Shown: positions 34,137 through 43,692, numbered from the stretch's first letter. The stretch: 64,000 nt of DNA from Variovorax ginsengisoli (GCF_030811835.1 NZ_JAUSRO010000005.1:62001-126000), one strand, 5' to 3'. Translations and numbers: made by a program. Notes: generated from the sequence alone by a model not told the origin.

Positions 34137-35123
34137 TCAGCGGTGCCAGGGCAGCGCGCGGGCCTGGCCCTGGATGATCGGCGGGCGTGGGTTGAGGGTC
34201 TCGCCGGCCATCACCCGCTCATAGCAGGCCAGGTAGCCCCGGGCCATCGCCTCGGCGCTGAAGTGCTTCATCACGTGGGCCTGGCAGGCGCGGCGGTCGA
34301 AATTCCGGCTGCGCACGGCATCGGCCAGCACGCCGGCCTGGTCGGACAGCACGCCACAGTCTTCGGGCACCAGCTCGGGCAGGGCACCGTAGGGCGTGGC
34401 GAACACCGGACAGCCGAAGTACATGCTCTCGACGATGGCCAGCCCGAAGGGCTCATGCCAGCGCACCGGGAAGATCATGCCGCGCGAGGCATTGAGCAAC
34501 TGGGCCTTCTGCGCGCCGCCGACCATGCCGTGGAAGTGCACGCGGCGCGAAAAGGTCAGCCGGATGCCGCGCCGGAAATTGAAGCGGTCTCCGCCCAGCA
34601 CGTCGAGCTCCACGCCCGCGCGCCGTGCCACGTCGATCGCACCCTTGACGTTCTTGACCCGCCACGCGGCCTTGCCCAGGAAATGGAAGTGCGCGCGCGG
34701 GCTGTCGAAGTCCACGGGACCGTAGGCCGACCAGTCCAGGCCGTTGGCCACGAAGGCGGTCGAGCCGTAGCGCGAGGCCTGGTTGCCGGACACGAACACG
34801 GTGTTCAGAGGCAACGGCTTGGGTTTGGTGCCGTTGCCATGCTCGGTGAACAGGTAGGGCTTGCCCAGTTCGTCCTCCGTCGCAAAGCGCGGGTTGAACT
34901 GGAAATGCACCACGTCGACGTCCGCAGGTACCTGCTCGCGCCACGGCCGCGCCGGCTGGATCGGCAGCAATTGGGCGAAATCGCAGGTCGAGCCTTCGGG
35001 CACGAGGTAGCTCACCCGGTGGCCCATGGCCACGAGTTGCTTGCCCAGGTCCCAGATGACGCGCTCGGTGCCGCCATAGGCGAACACGGGAATGACGGAG
35101 TTGTTGACCAGCAGGATGTGCAT
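34137..35123 (-). CDS. Glycosyltransferase family 4
   Basis: A 328-residue GT-B glycosyltransferase. The N-terminal domain starts HILLVNNSVIPVFAYGGTERVIWDLGKQL, and the nucleotide-sugar-binding E(x7)E motif is in HEPFGLAIVESMYFGCPVFAT. It lies last in a minus-strand group with an O-antigen-ligase-like protein and a WaaE-like GT2, so it probably adds a sugar to lipopolysaccharide core or a related surface glycan. Donor and acceptor unknown. The usual length for this family is about 350-380, so it is slightly compact but complete. Confidence 0.85.
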   Translation of the reverse strand: MHILLVNNSVIPVFAYGGTERVIWDLGKQLVAMGHRVSYLVPEGSTCDFAQLLPIQPARPWREQVPADVDVVHFQFNPRFATEDELGKPYLFTEHGNGTKPKPLPLNTVFVSGNQASRYGSTAFVANGLDWSAYGPVDFDSPRAHFHFLGKAAWRVKNVKGAIDVARRAGVELDVLGGDRFNFRRGIRLTFSRRVHFHGMVGGAQKAQLLNASRGMIFPVRWHEPFGLAIVESMYFGCPVFATPYGALPELVPEDCGVLSDQAGVLADAVRSRNFDRRACQAHVMKHFSAEAMARGYLACYERVMAGETLNPRPPIIQGQARALPWHR

Positions 35124-35151
35124 CGCCAGGGACTTTCGCGGGCTGGCCGCT

Positions 35152-36450
35152 TCAGGCCATCCGTCCGGCCGACGCCGGCGGGAGGGCGTTCCTCAGCGAC
35201 TGCTCATGGCCGCGCAGGCTGGCATAGATGAGCATGTTGAGGAACAGGTAGTTGAGGTTGCCGCTGTTGTGCGCCGTGAAGACCTGCGTGAGGCCGAAGC
35301 CCATGCAGCTCAGCGGCACGAGCAGGCCCGACACGCGCAGGCTGAGCGCCGTGCGGTCGACGGTGCCATCGCGCCGCCGCATGCGCGCCGCGGTCGGCCA
35401 GAAGATGGCGATCGGCACGCCGTAGAAAAACAGCAGCACCAGCACGCCGGGCACGCCATGCTTGACGAAGAGGTCCAGCGCCTCGTTGTGGGCATGTGTG
35501 AATTCGAGCACGCTCGGGTTGGCCAGGCCCGCCTCGACGCGCCGCTTCTTCTCGTCGATGTAGCCCTTGCGGCCCCAGCCGGTCAGCGGCTTGTCCATGC
35601 CCATGCGCCAGGCCAGCTGCCAGTGATAGAGACGCTGGCTCACGGAGGTCACCTCGGTGTCGCCGGCCTTGAACAGCGCGATTTCCTGCGCGGCCCGCTC
35701 GATGCGTTCGTCGACCTGGCGCGACTGGGTCGCCACCAGGGCCACGATGCCGGCCACGCTGAGCACGCCCATCAGCACCATCGTGCGGCGCGGCAGATAG
35801 CGCGCCAGCAGCACCGCCAGCACCGGCAGCACCAGCACCAGCGCCAGCCAGCCGCCGCGCGACTGCGACATGATGCAACCCAACACACCGAGTGCCGCGC
35901 CTAGCGCCAGCAGCCCGCGCAGCGCACGGTCGATGCCCGGCGGCCGGGCTGCCAGGAACACCAGGCAGATCAGGCCGAACAGCAGGCTCAGGTCGCCGTA
36001 CTGGATGGCGTTGGTGTAGCCCTCGGCGCGCGGCAGGTGCTGCACCAGGACCTGGTAGATGGCGATCAACCCGGCACCGATGCCACCGACGGCAAAGCCG
36101 CTCCACAGCGCCGCCGGGCGCGGTGCGTACACACGCAGGAAAAAGACGCAGGGCAGCGCAAGCAGGTACTTCAACGGCTTTTCGTAAGACCCGGTGCCGT
36201 AGGTCGCAGGCTCGGCATCGACCCACCAGAGCAGCCCCATCAGCGCGAACGACGCCGCCAGCCAGCCCATCGCGCCGAGCGGCCGCATGCGCGGCACCCA
36301 GTACGGCACCGACGCGAGGGCCGCGAGGAGCAGGACCACCGTGCCGATGGAGTAGCCCGAAGGAATCCAGAGCCCGACGCCGGGCAGAAGAAAGGCGCCC
36401 GCCGTGGCCGCCCAGATCCAGTAACGCTCGGTGCTTTGCGCCAACTTCAT
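35152..36450 (-). CDS. O-antigen ligase / polymerase family membrane protein
   Basis: A 432-residue integral membrane protein with about 10-12 hydrophobic segments and a large periplasmic loop before a Wzy_C-type domain: SQSRGGWLALVLVLPVLAV, then FTHAHNEALDLFVKHGVPGVLVL, where the conserved His/Asn matches WaaL-type ligases. It would join a lipid-linked polysaccharide to lipid A-core or polymerise repeat units in the inner membrane. It overlaps the upstream GT2 gene by ATGA (36447-36450), indicating co-translation. Ligase versus polymerase cannot be separated on sequence alone. Confidence 0.82.
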   Translation of the reverse strand: MKLAQSTERYWIWAATAGAFLLPGVGLWIPSGYSIGTVVLLLAALASVPYWVPRMRPLGAMGWLAASFALMGLLWWVDAEPATYGTGSYEKPLKYLLALPCVFFLRVYAPRPAALWSGFAVGGIGAGLIAIYQVLVQHLPRAEGYTNAIQYGDLSLLFGLICLVFLAARPPGIDRALRGLLALGAALGVLGCIMSQSRGGWLALVLVLPVLAVLLARYLPRRTMVLMGVLSVAGIVALVATQSRQVDERIERAAQEIALFKAGDTEVTSVSQRLYHWQLAWRMGMDKPLTGWGRKGYIDEKKRRVEAGLANPSVLEFTHAHNEALDLFVKHGVPGVLVLLFFYGVPIAIFWPTAARMRRRDGTVDRTALSLRVSGLLVPLSCMGFGLTQVFTAHNSGNLNYLFLNMLIYASLRGHEQSLRNALPPASAGRMA

Positions 36451-37268
36451 CGGCCCACGCTTTCAGTCAGGTCCGCGCGGTCGTAATACAGCGCGGCGTA
36501 GCGAAAGAAACTCTCCAGCGCCACGAACAAACAATAGAGGAAGCCCGGCCCGCCGCACAGGAATCCCAGGCGAACGACATAGAGCCGCACGAACATCGAA
36601 GTGGCCGATGCCAGGCCGCGCAACACGCCGCCGCGCTTGCCGAGCGCCGCGCGCTTGGCCGCGCCGAGCATGGCGTACTGCGTGAGCTTCTCCAGGCTCG
36701 CACGGATGGTCGGGCGCGAGTGATGCAGCAGTGGCGCACGCAGCGTATGACGCGGCGTGCCGGGCTCGGTCAGCACGGCCTCTTCATGGACCACGCCGAT
36801 GTACTCGATCAGCATGTCGCGCCGGAACAGCCGCTCGACGGTGGACTGCGCCCGGTAGTAGGTGAGTTCACGGCCGAATGCGACCATGCGCCAGCGGATC
36901 TTCCACACGCCACGCTGGTTGGCCTGCACGATGGCCTGCAGTTCTGCCTGCACGGCGGGCGTGATGACCTCGTCGGCGTCCAGGAAAAACACGTAGTCGC
37001 CGGTCACGTGCGCGAGCAACCGGTTGCGCTGGACCGCAAAGCCCTGCCAGTCCGGGTAGCTATGGACCTGCGCGCCGGCCTGGCGCGCGAGCGCCACGGT
37101 GTCGTCGGTGCTGCCGCTGTCGACCACGACGATCTCATCGGCAAAGGCGGCGCTGCGCACGCATTCGAGAATGCCGTGCGCCTCGTTCTTGGTCAGGATC
37201 GCCACCGACAGCCGCGGCGCGCGGGAAGGGGAAGCCAGTGAGCCGCTGACGCCCTCAGTGGGCACCAT
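36447..37268 (-). CDS. Glycosyltransferase family 2 (WaaE/KdtX-like)
   Basis: A 273-residue GT2 enzyme: SVAILTKNEAHGILECVRSAAFADEIVVVDSGSTD at the N-terminus, the DxD-type metal motif FFLDADEVI, and HEEAVL plus LLHHSRPTI near the middle, characteristic of the WaaE/KdtX branch that modifies the inner LPS core with glucose or a heptose. A hydrophobic patch near the C-terminus suggests membrane association. Its first 14 bp overlap the preceding zinc-finger gene and its last bases overlap the ligase-like gene, so all are one operon starting at ilvE. Confidence 0.85.
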   Translation of the reverse strand: MVPTEGVSGSLASPSRAPRLSVAILTKNEAHGILECVRSAAFADEIVVVDSGSTDDTVALARQAGAQVHSYPDWQGFAVQRNRLLAHVTGDYVFFLDADEVITPAVQAELQAIVQANQRGVWKIRWRMVAFGRELTYYRAQSTVERLFRRDMLIEYIGVVHEEAVLTEPGTPRHTLRAPLLHHSRPTIRASLEKLTQYAMLGAAKRAALGKRGGVLRGLASATSMFVRLYVVRLGFLCGGPGFLYCLFVALESFFRYAALYYDRADLTESVGR

Positions 37269-37464
37269 GGGCTGTCTCGCCGGCTTTCAACCGGTAGACC
37301 GTGCCGCAGTAAGGGCACTTGGCTTCGCCGGAGCGGGCCACGTCGAGGTAGACCTTGGGGTGGCTGTTCCACAGCTTCATGTCGGCCTGCGGATTCGGGC
37401 AGAAGACGCCACCCTGGTGGTTCAGGTCTTTGGCGAGCAATTCGATGACGGCGTTGGTGGCCAT
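37255..37464 (-). CDS. Zinc-finger (CHCC-type) small protein
   Basis: A 69-residue protein with the zf-CHCC pattern: Cys in VFCPNPQ, His in WNSHPKVYLDV and the CPYCGTVYRL pair. The same fold occurs in the NDUFS6 subunit of complex I and in short bacterial proteins of unknown role. Met at 37464 is chosen because the eight upstream codons run into the end of ilvE. The gene is 5 bp downstream of ilvE and overlaps the next glycosyltransferase gene. In this bacterial group the ilvE-zinc-finger-GT order is common, which supports it being real. Confidence 0.82.
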   Translation of the reverse strand: MATNAVIELLAKDLNHQGGVFCPNPQADMKLWNSHPKVYLDVARSGEAKCPYCGTVYRLKAGETAHGAH

Positions 37465-37469
37465 GGTGT

Positions 37470-38429
37470 TCAGACTTTGGTGAGCCAATGAGCGTACTTG
37501 GGATTCTTGCCGTTCACGATGTCGAAGAAGGCAGACTGGATTTTTTCGGTGACCGGACCGCGCGAGCCGCCGTCGCCGCGGTTGCCGATCTCCACGCGGT
37601 CGAGCTCGCGGATGGGCGTCACTTCAGCGGCGGTGCCGGTGAAGAAGGCTTCGTCGGCGATGTAGACCTCGTCGCGCGTGATGCGCTTCTGCACGAGTTC
37701 GATGCCGAGATCCTTGCAGATGTGCAGGATGGTGTTGCGGGTGATGCCGTTGAGCGCGCCAGCCGACAGGTCGGGCGTGTAGACCACGCCGTCCTTCACC
37801 ACGAACACGTTCTCGCCGGCACCTTCGGAGACGAAGCCGCTCGCGTCGAGCAGCAAGGCCTCGTCGTAGCCGTCGTCCAGCGCTTCCATGTTGGCGAGGA
37901 TCGAGTTGCTGTAGTTGCTGACCGCCTTGGCCTGCGTCATGGTGATGTTGACGTGGTGGCGTGTGTAACTGGAGGTTTTCACGCGGATGCCGCGCCGCAT
38001 GCCTTCCTCACCCAGGTAGGCACCCCAGGCCCAGGCCGCGACCATGGCGTGGATCTTGTTGCCGCGTGGGTTCACACCCAGCTTTTCGGAACCGATCCAC
38101 ACCAGCGGGCGCAGGTAGCAGCTCTCGAGCTGATTCTCGCGCACGACCTGTTTTTGCGCCTCGTTGAGCTCTTCCCGGGTGAAGGGCAGCGTCATGCGCA
38201 GGATCTTCGCGCTGTTGAACAGGCGGTCGGTGTGCTCCTGCAGGCGGAAGATCGCCGTGCCGTCGACCGTCTTGTAGGCGCGCACGCCCTCGAAAGCGCC
38301 GCAACCGTAGTGCAGGGTGTGGCTCAGGACATGGATCTTGGCATCGCGCCATTCGACCAGCTGGCCGTCCATCCAGATCTTGCCGTCGCGGTCGTCCAGC
38401 GAAGGGGGGAGCACGCTCATGTTGTTCAT
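37470..38429 (-). CDS. ilvE: Branched-chain amino acid aminotransferase
   Basis: A 319-residue fold-IV PLP aminotransferase that interconverts branched-chain 2-oxo acids and Val/Leu/Ile using glutamate. Key blocks: HTLHYGCGAFEGVRAYKT (phosphate/carboxylate pocket), the catalytic Lys in MTQAKAVSNYSNSILANMEAL, DEALLLDASGFVSEGAGENVFVV, and EAFFTGTAAEVTPIRELD. Start is ATG 38429; ATG 38420 (MSVLPPS) would also fit. The gene is divergent from rdgC and leads the operon into LPS glycosyltransferase genes. Confidence 0.95.
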   Translation of the reverse strand: MNNMSVLPPSLDDRDGKIWMDGQLVEWRDAKIHVLSHTLHYGCGAFEGVRAYKTVDGTAIFRLQEHTDRLFNSAKILRMTLPFTREELNEAQKQVVRENQLESCYLRPLVWIGSEKLGVNPRGNKIHAMVAAWAWGAYLGEEGMRRGIRVKTSSYTRHHVNITMTQAKAVSNYSNSILANMEALDDGYDEALLLDASGFVSEGAGENVFVVKDGVVYTPDLSAGALNGITRNTILHICKDLGIELVQKRITRDEVYIADEAFFTGTAAEVTPIRELDRVEIGNRGDGGSRGPVTEKIQSAFFDIVNGKNPKYAHWLTKV

Positions 38430-38539
38430 CCTTTGAAGCGACGAGGGGGAAGTCGCAAAAGCTTTCGATTTTACGGCGGCGCCAGCGGCCGGGGCGCCGA
38501 CAATGGAAGGCTTTGCCAACCAGTCTGAAAAGGGTTTCA

Positions 38540-39517
38540 GTGTCCGTATTCAAGAACGTCATCGTCTATCGCATCGAACCGCAGTGGTCGCCATCGCTGG
38601 GCGACGCGGAAGAAGGGATCGGAAAGCTGCGGTACGTCCCGTCCAGTCCGTCGCAGGAAAAGTCGATCGGCTGGATCGAGCCGCGCGGCCAGGAACACGG
38701 CCCGCTGGTCGAATCCATCGGCGGCCAGTGGGTGCTCGAATTCATGGTCGAGACCAAGGCCGTGCCCGGTGCGGTGGTGCGCCGCAAGGTCGACGAGCGC
38801 TGCGCGCAGATCGAGCAGACCACCGGCCGCAAGCCTGGCAAGAAGGAAAAGCGCGACCTGAAGGAAGACATCACGCACGAGCTGCTGCCGATGGCCTTCG
38901 CGCGCTTCTCGCGCATCGCAGTCTGGATCGATCCGTCGGAGCGCCGGCTGGTCATCAACTGCAGCAATGCGTCGCGCGCCGACGAGGTCATCACCAGCCT
39001 CACGCAGGCGCTCGAAGGCTTTGCCGTCTCGCAGGTCAACACCGCGATCGAGCCGGCCAGCGCCATGGCCGGCTGGCTGGCCAGCCAGGAGCCACCTGCG
39101 GGCTTCACCATCGACCGCGAGTGCGAGCTCAAGGCCACAGACGAGTCGAAGTCGGTGGTGCGCTACGCCAAGCACGCCCTGGACATCGAGGAAGTGCGCC
39201 AGCACATCGCCGCCGGCAAGCGCCCGACGCGCCTGGCCATGACCTGGGAAGACCGCGTGTCGTTCGAGTTGAGCGAGTCGATGCAGGTGCGCAAGATCGT
39301 GTTCCTCGAGAGCACCGATGGCGCCAAGGACGGCAAGAAGGAAGACAACTTCGACGCCGACGTGGCCATTGCCACCGGTGAGCTCGGCCAACTGGTGCCC
39401 GCGCTCCTGGAAGCGCTGGGCGGCGAGGCCGCGTTCACGGCGGCCGTTCCCGACGCACCGGCGTCCCTGTCGCCACCTGCGCCCGCCTCGGAGCAAGCGG
39501 AAGACGCGCCCTTCTGA
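38540..39517 (+). CDS. rdgC: Recombination-associated protein RdgC
   Basis: A 325-residue RdgC, a ring-shaped dimeric DNA-binding protein that modulates RecA activity. The N-terminus SVFKNVIVYRIEP, the ALVNKLGW-like region replaced by YVPSSPSQEKSIGWIEP, and the segment FMVETKAVPGAVVRRKVDERC with KKEKRDLKEDITHELLPMAF are typical family blocks. The start is GTG 38540, preceded by an AAAAGGG ribosome-binding site, rather than the TTG at 38513, because it gives the standard N-terminus. The C-terminal Ala/Pro-rich tail is longer than in E. coli. It is divergent from ilvE. Confidence 0.93.
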   Translation: MSVFKNVIVYRIEPQWSPSLGDAEEGIGKLRYVPSSPSQEKSIGWIEPRGQEHGPLVESIGGQWVLEFMVETKAVPGAVVRRKVDERCAQIEQTTGRKPGKKEKRDLKEDITHELLPMAFARFSRIAVWIDPSERRLVINCSNASRADEVITSLTQALEGFAVSQVNTAIEPASAMAGWLASQEPPAGFTIDRECELKATDESKSVVRYAKHALDIEEVRQHIAAGKRPTRLAMTWEDRVSFELSESMQVRKIVFLESTDGAKDGKKEDNFDADVAIATGELGQLVPALLEALGGEAAFTAAVPDAPASLSPPAPASEQAEDAPF

Positions 39518-39547
39518 TGCGCGTGCGACGCCCTTGTGGGCAGGGCC

Positions 39548-40753
39548 TCAAGCGACCAGGTACGTCTGCGCCAGCCGCACCCAGCAGGCAGCGCCCAATG
39601 GCAAGACCTGGTCGTTGAAGTCGTAGCCGGGGTTGTGCACCATGCAGCCACCGAACTCGCCCTCGCCGTTGCCCAGCAGCAGGTAGCAGCCGGGCAGCTC
39701 GGCCAGCATCCATGCGAAGTCTTCGCTGCCGGCAAAGCCCTTGGGTAGCTGCGAGAGCACGTTGGCTTCGCCCACCAGTTCGGCGCACACGCGCGCCATC
39801 AGCTGCGTCTCGGCGCGCGTGTTGACCACGGGCGGCACCAGCGCGCGGTAGTCGATCGTGGCTTGCACGCCATGCGCCTGTGCGGTCAGGCTCACGATCT
39901 CTCGAATGCGCTGCTCCACCAGCGCCCGGGTGTCGGGCTGCGCCGCGCGCACGTTCAGGCCCAGCGTCACCGTCTGCGGAATCACGTTGTGCGTGGCACC
40001 ACCGCGAATGAAGCCGACCGACAGCACGGCCGCATCGTCGGGCGCCACGTTGCGCGCGACCACGGTCTGCAAGGCCGTGACGATGGCAGCCGACGCGGCG
40101 ACCGGATCGCGTGCGCGGTGCGGCATTGCACCATGGCCACCGACGCCGTCGACCGTCACGTCGGCCACGTCGGACGACAGCGTGACGGGGCCTTCGACGG
40201 CCAGCACGGTGCCCACAGGCACGCCCGGCGCGTTGTGCAATGCATAGACTGCGTCGCAGGGGAAGCGCTCGAACAGGCCGTCCGCGATCATGGCGCGCGC
40301 GCCGCAGAGATTCTCTTCGTCGGGCTGGAAGATCAGGTTCAGCGTGCCGTCGAAATCGCGACGCTCGGCAAGCGCCTTCGCAGCGGCCAGCAGGATCGCC
40401 GTGTGGCCGTCGTGGCCACAGGCATGCATGCGGCCTGGCGTCTGGCTCGCATACGACAGGCCGGTGGCCTCGACGATCGGCAGGGCGTCCATGTCGGCGC
40501 GAATGCCCAGCTTGCGGGTGCCGGTGCCGAGCCTGAGCTGCGCCACGATGCCGGTCTTGCCCACACCGGTGTGCACCTCGTACCCCCAGGCACGCAGCAG
40601 GTCGGCCACGAGCCGGCTGGTGGCACCGACCTCGAAGCCGAGTTCGGGATTCGCATGGATCTGACGGCGGATGCCGACGAAGGTTTCGGTGTCGGCGTCG
40701 GGCAGGAGGCGCGACAGCAGCTTGCGGGTGTGGAGGCTGAGTTGACGGGTCAT
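39548..40753 (-). CDS. M20D-family amidohydrolase (hippurate/N-acyl amino acid hydrolase type)
   Basis: A 401-residue di-metal amidohydrolase. Conserved ligands are in RMHACGHDGHTAILL and FQPDEENLCGARAMI, followed by ALHNAPGVPVG and the lid-domain GHGAMPHRARDPVAA block, as in hippurate hydrolase (HipO), IAA-amino-acid hydrolases and carboxypeptidase CPSA. It cleaves an amide bond of an N-acylated amino acid or similar compound. It lies 24 bp downstream of an MHS transporter gene on the same strand with a divergent LysR regulator, a classic uptake-hydrolysis-regulator unit. Substrate unknown. Confidence 0.9.
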   Translation of the reverse strand: MTRQLSLHTRKLLSRLLPDADTETFVGIRRQIHANPELGFEVGATSRLVADLLRAWGYEVHTGVGKTGIVAQLRLGTGTRKLGIRADMDALPIVEATGLSYASQTPGRMHACGHDGHTAILLAAAKALAERRDFDGTLNLIFQPDEENLCGARAMIADGLFERFPCDAVYALHNAPGVPVGTVLAVEGPVTLSSDVADVTVDGVGGHGAMPHRARDPVAASAAIVTALQTVVARNVAPDDAAVLSVGFIRGGATHNVIPQTVTLGLNVRAAQPDTRALVEQRIREIVSLTAQAHGVQATIDYRALVPPVVNTRAETQLMARVCAELVGEANVLSQLPKGFAGSEDFAWMLAELPGCYLLLGNGEGEFGGCMVHNPGYDFNDQVLPLGAACWVRLAQTYLVA

Positions 40754-40777
40754 GGTGTCTTTCGCGTTGGATCTCGT

Positions 40778-42094
40778 TCAATCGGCCTTGCGCTCGCGCA
40801 GGGCCAGCAGGGCGCACAGGCTCAGCACGCCGCAAGCCATCATGTAGAACGCAGGCGACATCGGGTTGCCGGTCTTCGCGAGCAGCCAGGTCACGATGAA
40901 CTGCGACGAGCCACCGAAGACCGTCACGCCGATGCTGTAGATCACCGAGATACCGCTGGCCCGCACGCCGATCGGCAACAACTCGAGCAGCATCAGGAAC
41001 ATGGGTGTGGTGCCGATGTTCACGCTGGCGGTCAACAGCGCCGACAGCGCCAGCACCAGCGGCACGCTCGGGTAGTGGGTGATGAGCCAGAACGCCGGAC
41101 CCACGGCCAACAGGCTGAACAACAGCGAGCCGATGACCAGCGGTTTACGGTGGGGCAGCCGGTCGGCCAGGCGACCGGCCACCAGGGACACGACGAACAG
41201 CGTGATGCCCGTGACGCAGCCGGAGATCAGCGCGAGCGACGGCGGCATGTTCAGCACGCGGATCATGTAGGTCGGCATGAAGAAGACCACGAGGTACATG
41301 GTGGCCGTGCCGGCGGTGGTGGCGAGGACGCCCTTGAGCACCAGCGGCCCGTGTGCGCGGAACAGCCGACCGATGGGGCTGTGTTCGTTCGCGTCGGGCG
41401 TGTGCGTTTCGTCGAGGTGCGAGCGAATGTAGAGGCCGACAGGTGCGATCAGCAACCCGAGCAGGAACGGCAAGCGCCAACCCCAGCTTTCGAGGGATGC
41501 CTGCGGCAGCAGCGCGTACAGCGTTGCCCCAGTGAGTGCGCCCAGCAGCGCCGCAATGCCCTGGCTGGCCAGCTGCCAGCTGACGCGAAAGCCGCGGCCC
41601 TTGACGCCGCCCGCCTCCATCAGCATCGCCGTGGACGCGCCCACTTCGCCGCCGAGCGAGAAGCCCTGCAGCAGGCGCCCACCGACGATCATCAGCGAGC
41701 CCAGCACGCCGGCCGTCCCGTAGGTCGGCGCGAACGCGATGCACAGCGTGCCGAGCACCATGAAGCCGATGGTCAGCGTCATGGCCGCCTTGCGGCCCTT
41801 GCGGTCGGCGAAGTTGCCGATGATCACGCCGCCGAGCGGCCGCATCACGAAGCCGATGCCGAAGGTCGCCACGGCCAGCAGCAACGAGCCGTAGGGGCTG
41901 TGGGACGGGAAGAACAGTTTGCCGATCAGCAGTGCGAAGAAGCTGTAGACCGTGAAGTCGTACATCTCCAGCGCATTGCCCAGTGAGCAGGCGGCAATGA
42001 GCCTGAACTGGCTTTGCCTGGCCCTGCCCGGCGGCGCGGCCGTGACGGAAGGCGAGCCGAGGACGGGGCTGGCGGACAAGACGGCGTCGCTCAT
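40778..42094 (-). CDS. MHS-family MFS transporter
   Basis: A 438-residue metabolite:H+ symporter of the MHS group (ProP, ShiA, KgtP-like). It has GNALEMYDFTVYSFFALLIGKLFFPS in the first helix and the family loop PLGGVIIGNFADRKGRKAAMTLTI between helices 2 and 3, then GFSLGGEVGASTAMLMEA. About twelve helices are evident. It probably imports the substrate of the M20D hydrolase encoded next to it. LysR is divergent across a 205-bp intergenic region. Confidence 0.9.
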   Translation of the reverse strand: MSDAVLSASPVLGSPSVTAAPPGRARQSQFRLIAACSLGNALEMYDFTVYSFFALLIGKLFFPSHSPYGSLLLAVATFGIGFVMRPLGGVIIGNFADRKGRKAAMTLTIGFMVLGTLCIAFAPTYGTAGVLGSLMIVGGRLLQGFSLGGEVGASTAMLMEAGGVKGRGFRVSWQLASQGIAALLGALTGATLYALLPQASLESWGWRLPFLLGLLIAPVGLYIRSHLDETHTPDANEHSPIGRLFRAHGPLVLKGVLATTAGTATMYLVVFFMPTYMIRVLNMPPSLALISGCVTGITLFVVSLVAGRLADRLPHRKPLVIGSLLFSLLAVGPAFWLITHYPSVPLVLALSALLTASVNIGTTPMFLMLLELLPIGVRASGISVIYSIGVTVFGGSSQFIVTWLLAKTGNPMSPAFYMMACGVLSLCALLALRERKAD

Positions 42095-42299
42095 TGAAGT
42101 GCATCTCCAGGACAGGTGGAAGAAGGGACCATCGAGGCCCCGATGCGGCGGAGTATTCAGGCAAACGGCGAACGCGGAGAATCACATATTTTCATATTGA
42201 TAACCAAATGGAATCACCCTTTCCAGGACGTGGGTCCCAAGGGAATGTCGGTCTTCGGACCGTGCATGAATCATCCTTTTTGCGCAGAAGGGCACCACG

Positions 42300-43223
42300 A
42301 TGAAGCTTCAGCAACTGCGCGTCCTTCTGGCCGTTGCGCAGCACGGCAGCATCCATGAGGCCGCGCGCAGTCTCCACACGACGCAACCCGCGCTGTCCAA
42401 GACGATTGCCGAGCTGGAGCGGGAACTGGGCGTGACGCTGATGTCGCGCTCCACACGGGGCGTGAGCCTGACCGCCTACGGCACCGCGCTGGTCAAGCGC
42501 GCCAGCGTGGTCGAACAGGAGTTGCGCCACGCGCTGGAGGACATCGAGGCGATTCGCGGCCACGACGAGGCGCAGTTGCACATCGGTTTCACCGCCGTGT
42601 CCTCCAGCGGGCCTCTGCCCGATGCCATGGCCACGTTCCGCCAGCGTCATCCGAACGTGGCATTGCGCGGCTTCGAGCTGCGGCCGCAGCAGATCTTCGA
42701 AGGCCTGCGCGAAGGCCGACTCGACATGGGCTTCGTCTCGACCTGCAATGGCCCGGGGGCAGGCGGCTTCCAATGGGAGCCGCTGTTCTCGGTGGCCATG
42801 CATCTGTCGGTGCGCGCCGGCCATCCGCTGCGGCGCGTGCGCAAGCTGCAGCCGCTGCTGGACGCCGACTGGCTGGTGCTCGACCCCATCGACGACGCCG
42901 GCAGCCCGCTGGTCAGCATGATGCACATGCACGGGCTGGAGCTGCCAACGCGCATGGTGCAGAGCGCTTCGAACCTGCTGGGCCTGCAGTTGGCCACGCA
43001 GACCGACCTCATCAGCATGTGGTCGGATTTCGTGTTTCACGGGGCCGGACCGCTGCGCCTGCAGCCTGGTTTTCTGGAAAAGCTGCCGATCACAGACCGG
43101 TTGCCCGACTTCGAGGTGTTTTTGGTCTACCGCTCGGTCGACCTCATGACGCACGCCTGCAGCGAATTCGCGAAAGAGGCGCGCCACCATGCCAAGGTGA
43201 ATCCACCCCGGCGGCAGACCTGA
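42300..43223 (+). CDS. LysR family transcriptional regulator
   Basis: A 307-residue LysR protein with the N-terminal winged helix (LQQLRVLLAVAQHGSIHEAARSLHTTQPALSKTIAELERELGVTLMSRSTRG) and a C-terminal periplasmic-binding-like effector domain (about residues 90-300). It is divergent from the MHS transporter/amidohydrolase pair and should regulate it. The intergenic region has an AT-rich core (about 42180-42215) and a GGTCTTCGGACC dyad near 42252, but I could not define a clear T-N11-A operator. It converges with the next gene with a 3-bp gap. Confidence 0.9.
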   Translation: MKLQQLRVLLAVAQHGSIHEAARSLHTTQPALSKTIAELERELGVTLMSRSTRGVSLTAYGTALVKRASVVEQELRHALEDIEAIRGHDEAQLHIGFTAVSSSGPLPDAMATFRQRHPNVALRGFELRPQQIFEGLREGRLDMGFVSTCNGPGAGGFQWEPLFSVAMHLSVRAGHPLRRVRKLQPLLDADWLVLDPIDDAGSPLVSMMHMHGLELPTRMVQSASNLLGLQLATQTDLISMWSDFVFHGAGPLRLQPGFLEKLPITDRLPDFEVFLVYRSVDLMTHACSEFAKEARHHAKVNPPRRQT

Positions 43224-43226
43224 GCG

Positions 43227-43670
43227 TCAGCCCGCCTGCTTGCCAGGTTGCGAGGTGACCCCTTCAGGCCCGACTTCGGGTCGCGTCAAGGACCAGCTCT
43301 GCAGCTTGCCCCCCAAAAACACGGCGTCGACGTACGAGCCGCCGGTGTCGGTCCAGCGGTAGTGCTCGGGCTGCGTGTCCTTGGGCGAGCGCAGTTCGCC
43401 GAGCGCGCGGGTCAGTGCCATCACGTGCATCAGCGTCACGCCCTTCTTGAGCTTGGCGTTGAGCATCACCGCGCTGGCGACGTAGCCGATGGGCTTGTCT
43501 GCTGCACGCTTGAGCACCTGCATGGTGCGGTTGAAGTGCATCAGCAGGAACATGACGATGGCGCCCGAGACCAGCGCCACGCCGGACCAGCCATAACTGC
43601 GATAGGCGAAGCCGAGCAGCACGAGCCCGCCGATCGGCACCAGGAATTTCTGAAATTGCATGCGCCGCAT
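43227..43670 (-). CDS. Small conserved membrane protein of unknown function
   Basis: A 147-residue protein with two N-terminal membrane helices (LVPIGGLVLLGFAYRSYGW and VALVSGAIVMFLLMHF) and a soluble C-terminal half containing AVMLNAKLKKGVTLMHVMALTRALGEL and SYVDAVFLGGKLQSWSLTRPE. I do not recognise a domain with known function. It follows radA by 22 bp on the same strand, an order I recall in related betaproteobacteria, and may be co-transcribed. Met4 (43661) is an alternative start. Confidence 0.75.
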   Translation of the reverse strand: MRRMQFQKFLVPIGGLVLLGFAYRSYGWSGVALVSGAIVMFLLMHFNRTMQVLKRAADKPIGYVASAVMLNAKLKKGVTLMHVMALTRALGELRSPKDTQPEHYRWTDTGGSYVDAVFLGGKLQSWSLTRPEVGPEGVTSQPGKQAG

Positions 43671-43692
43671 TGTCGCCGCGACAGGCGCCGGC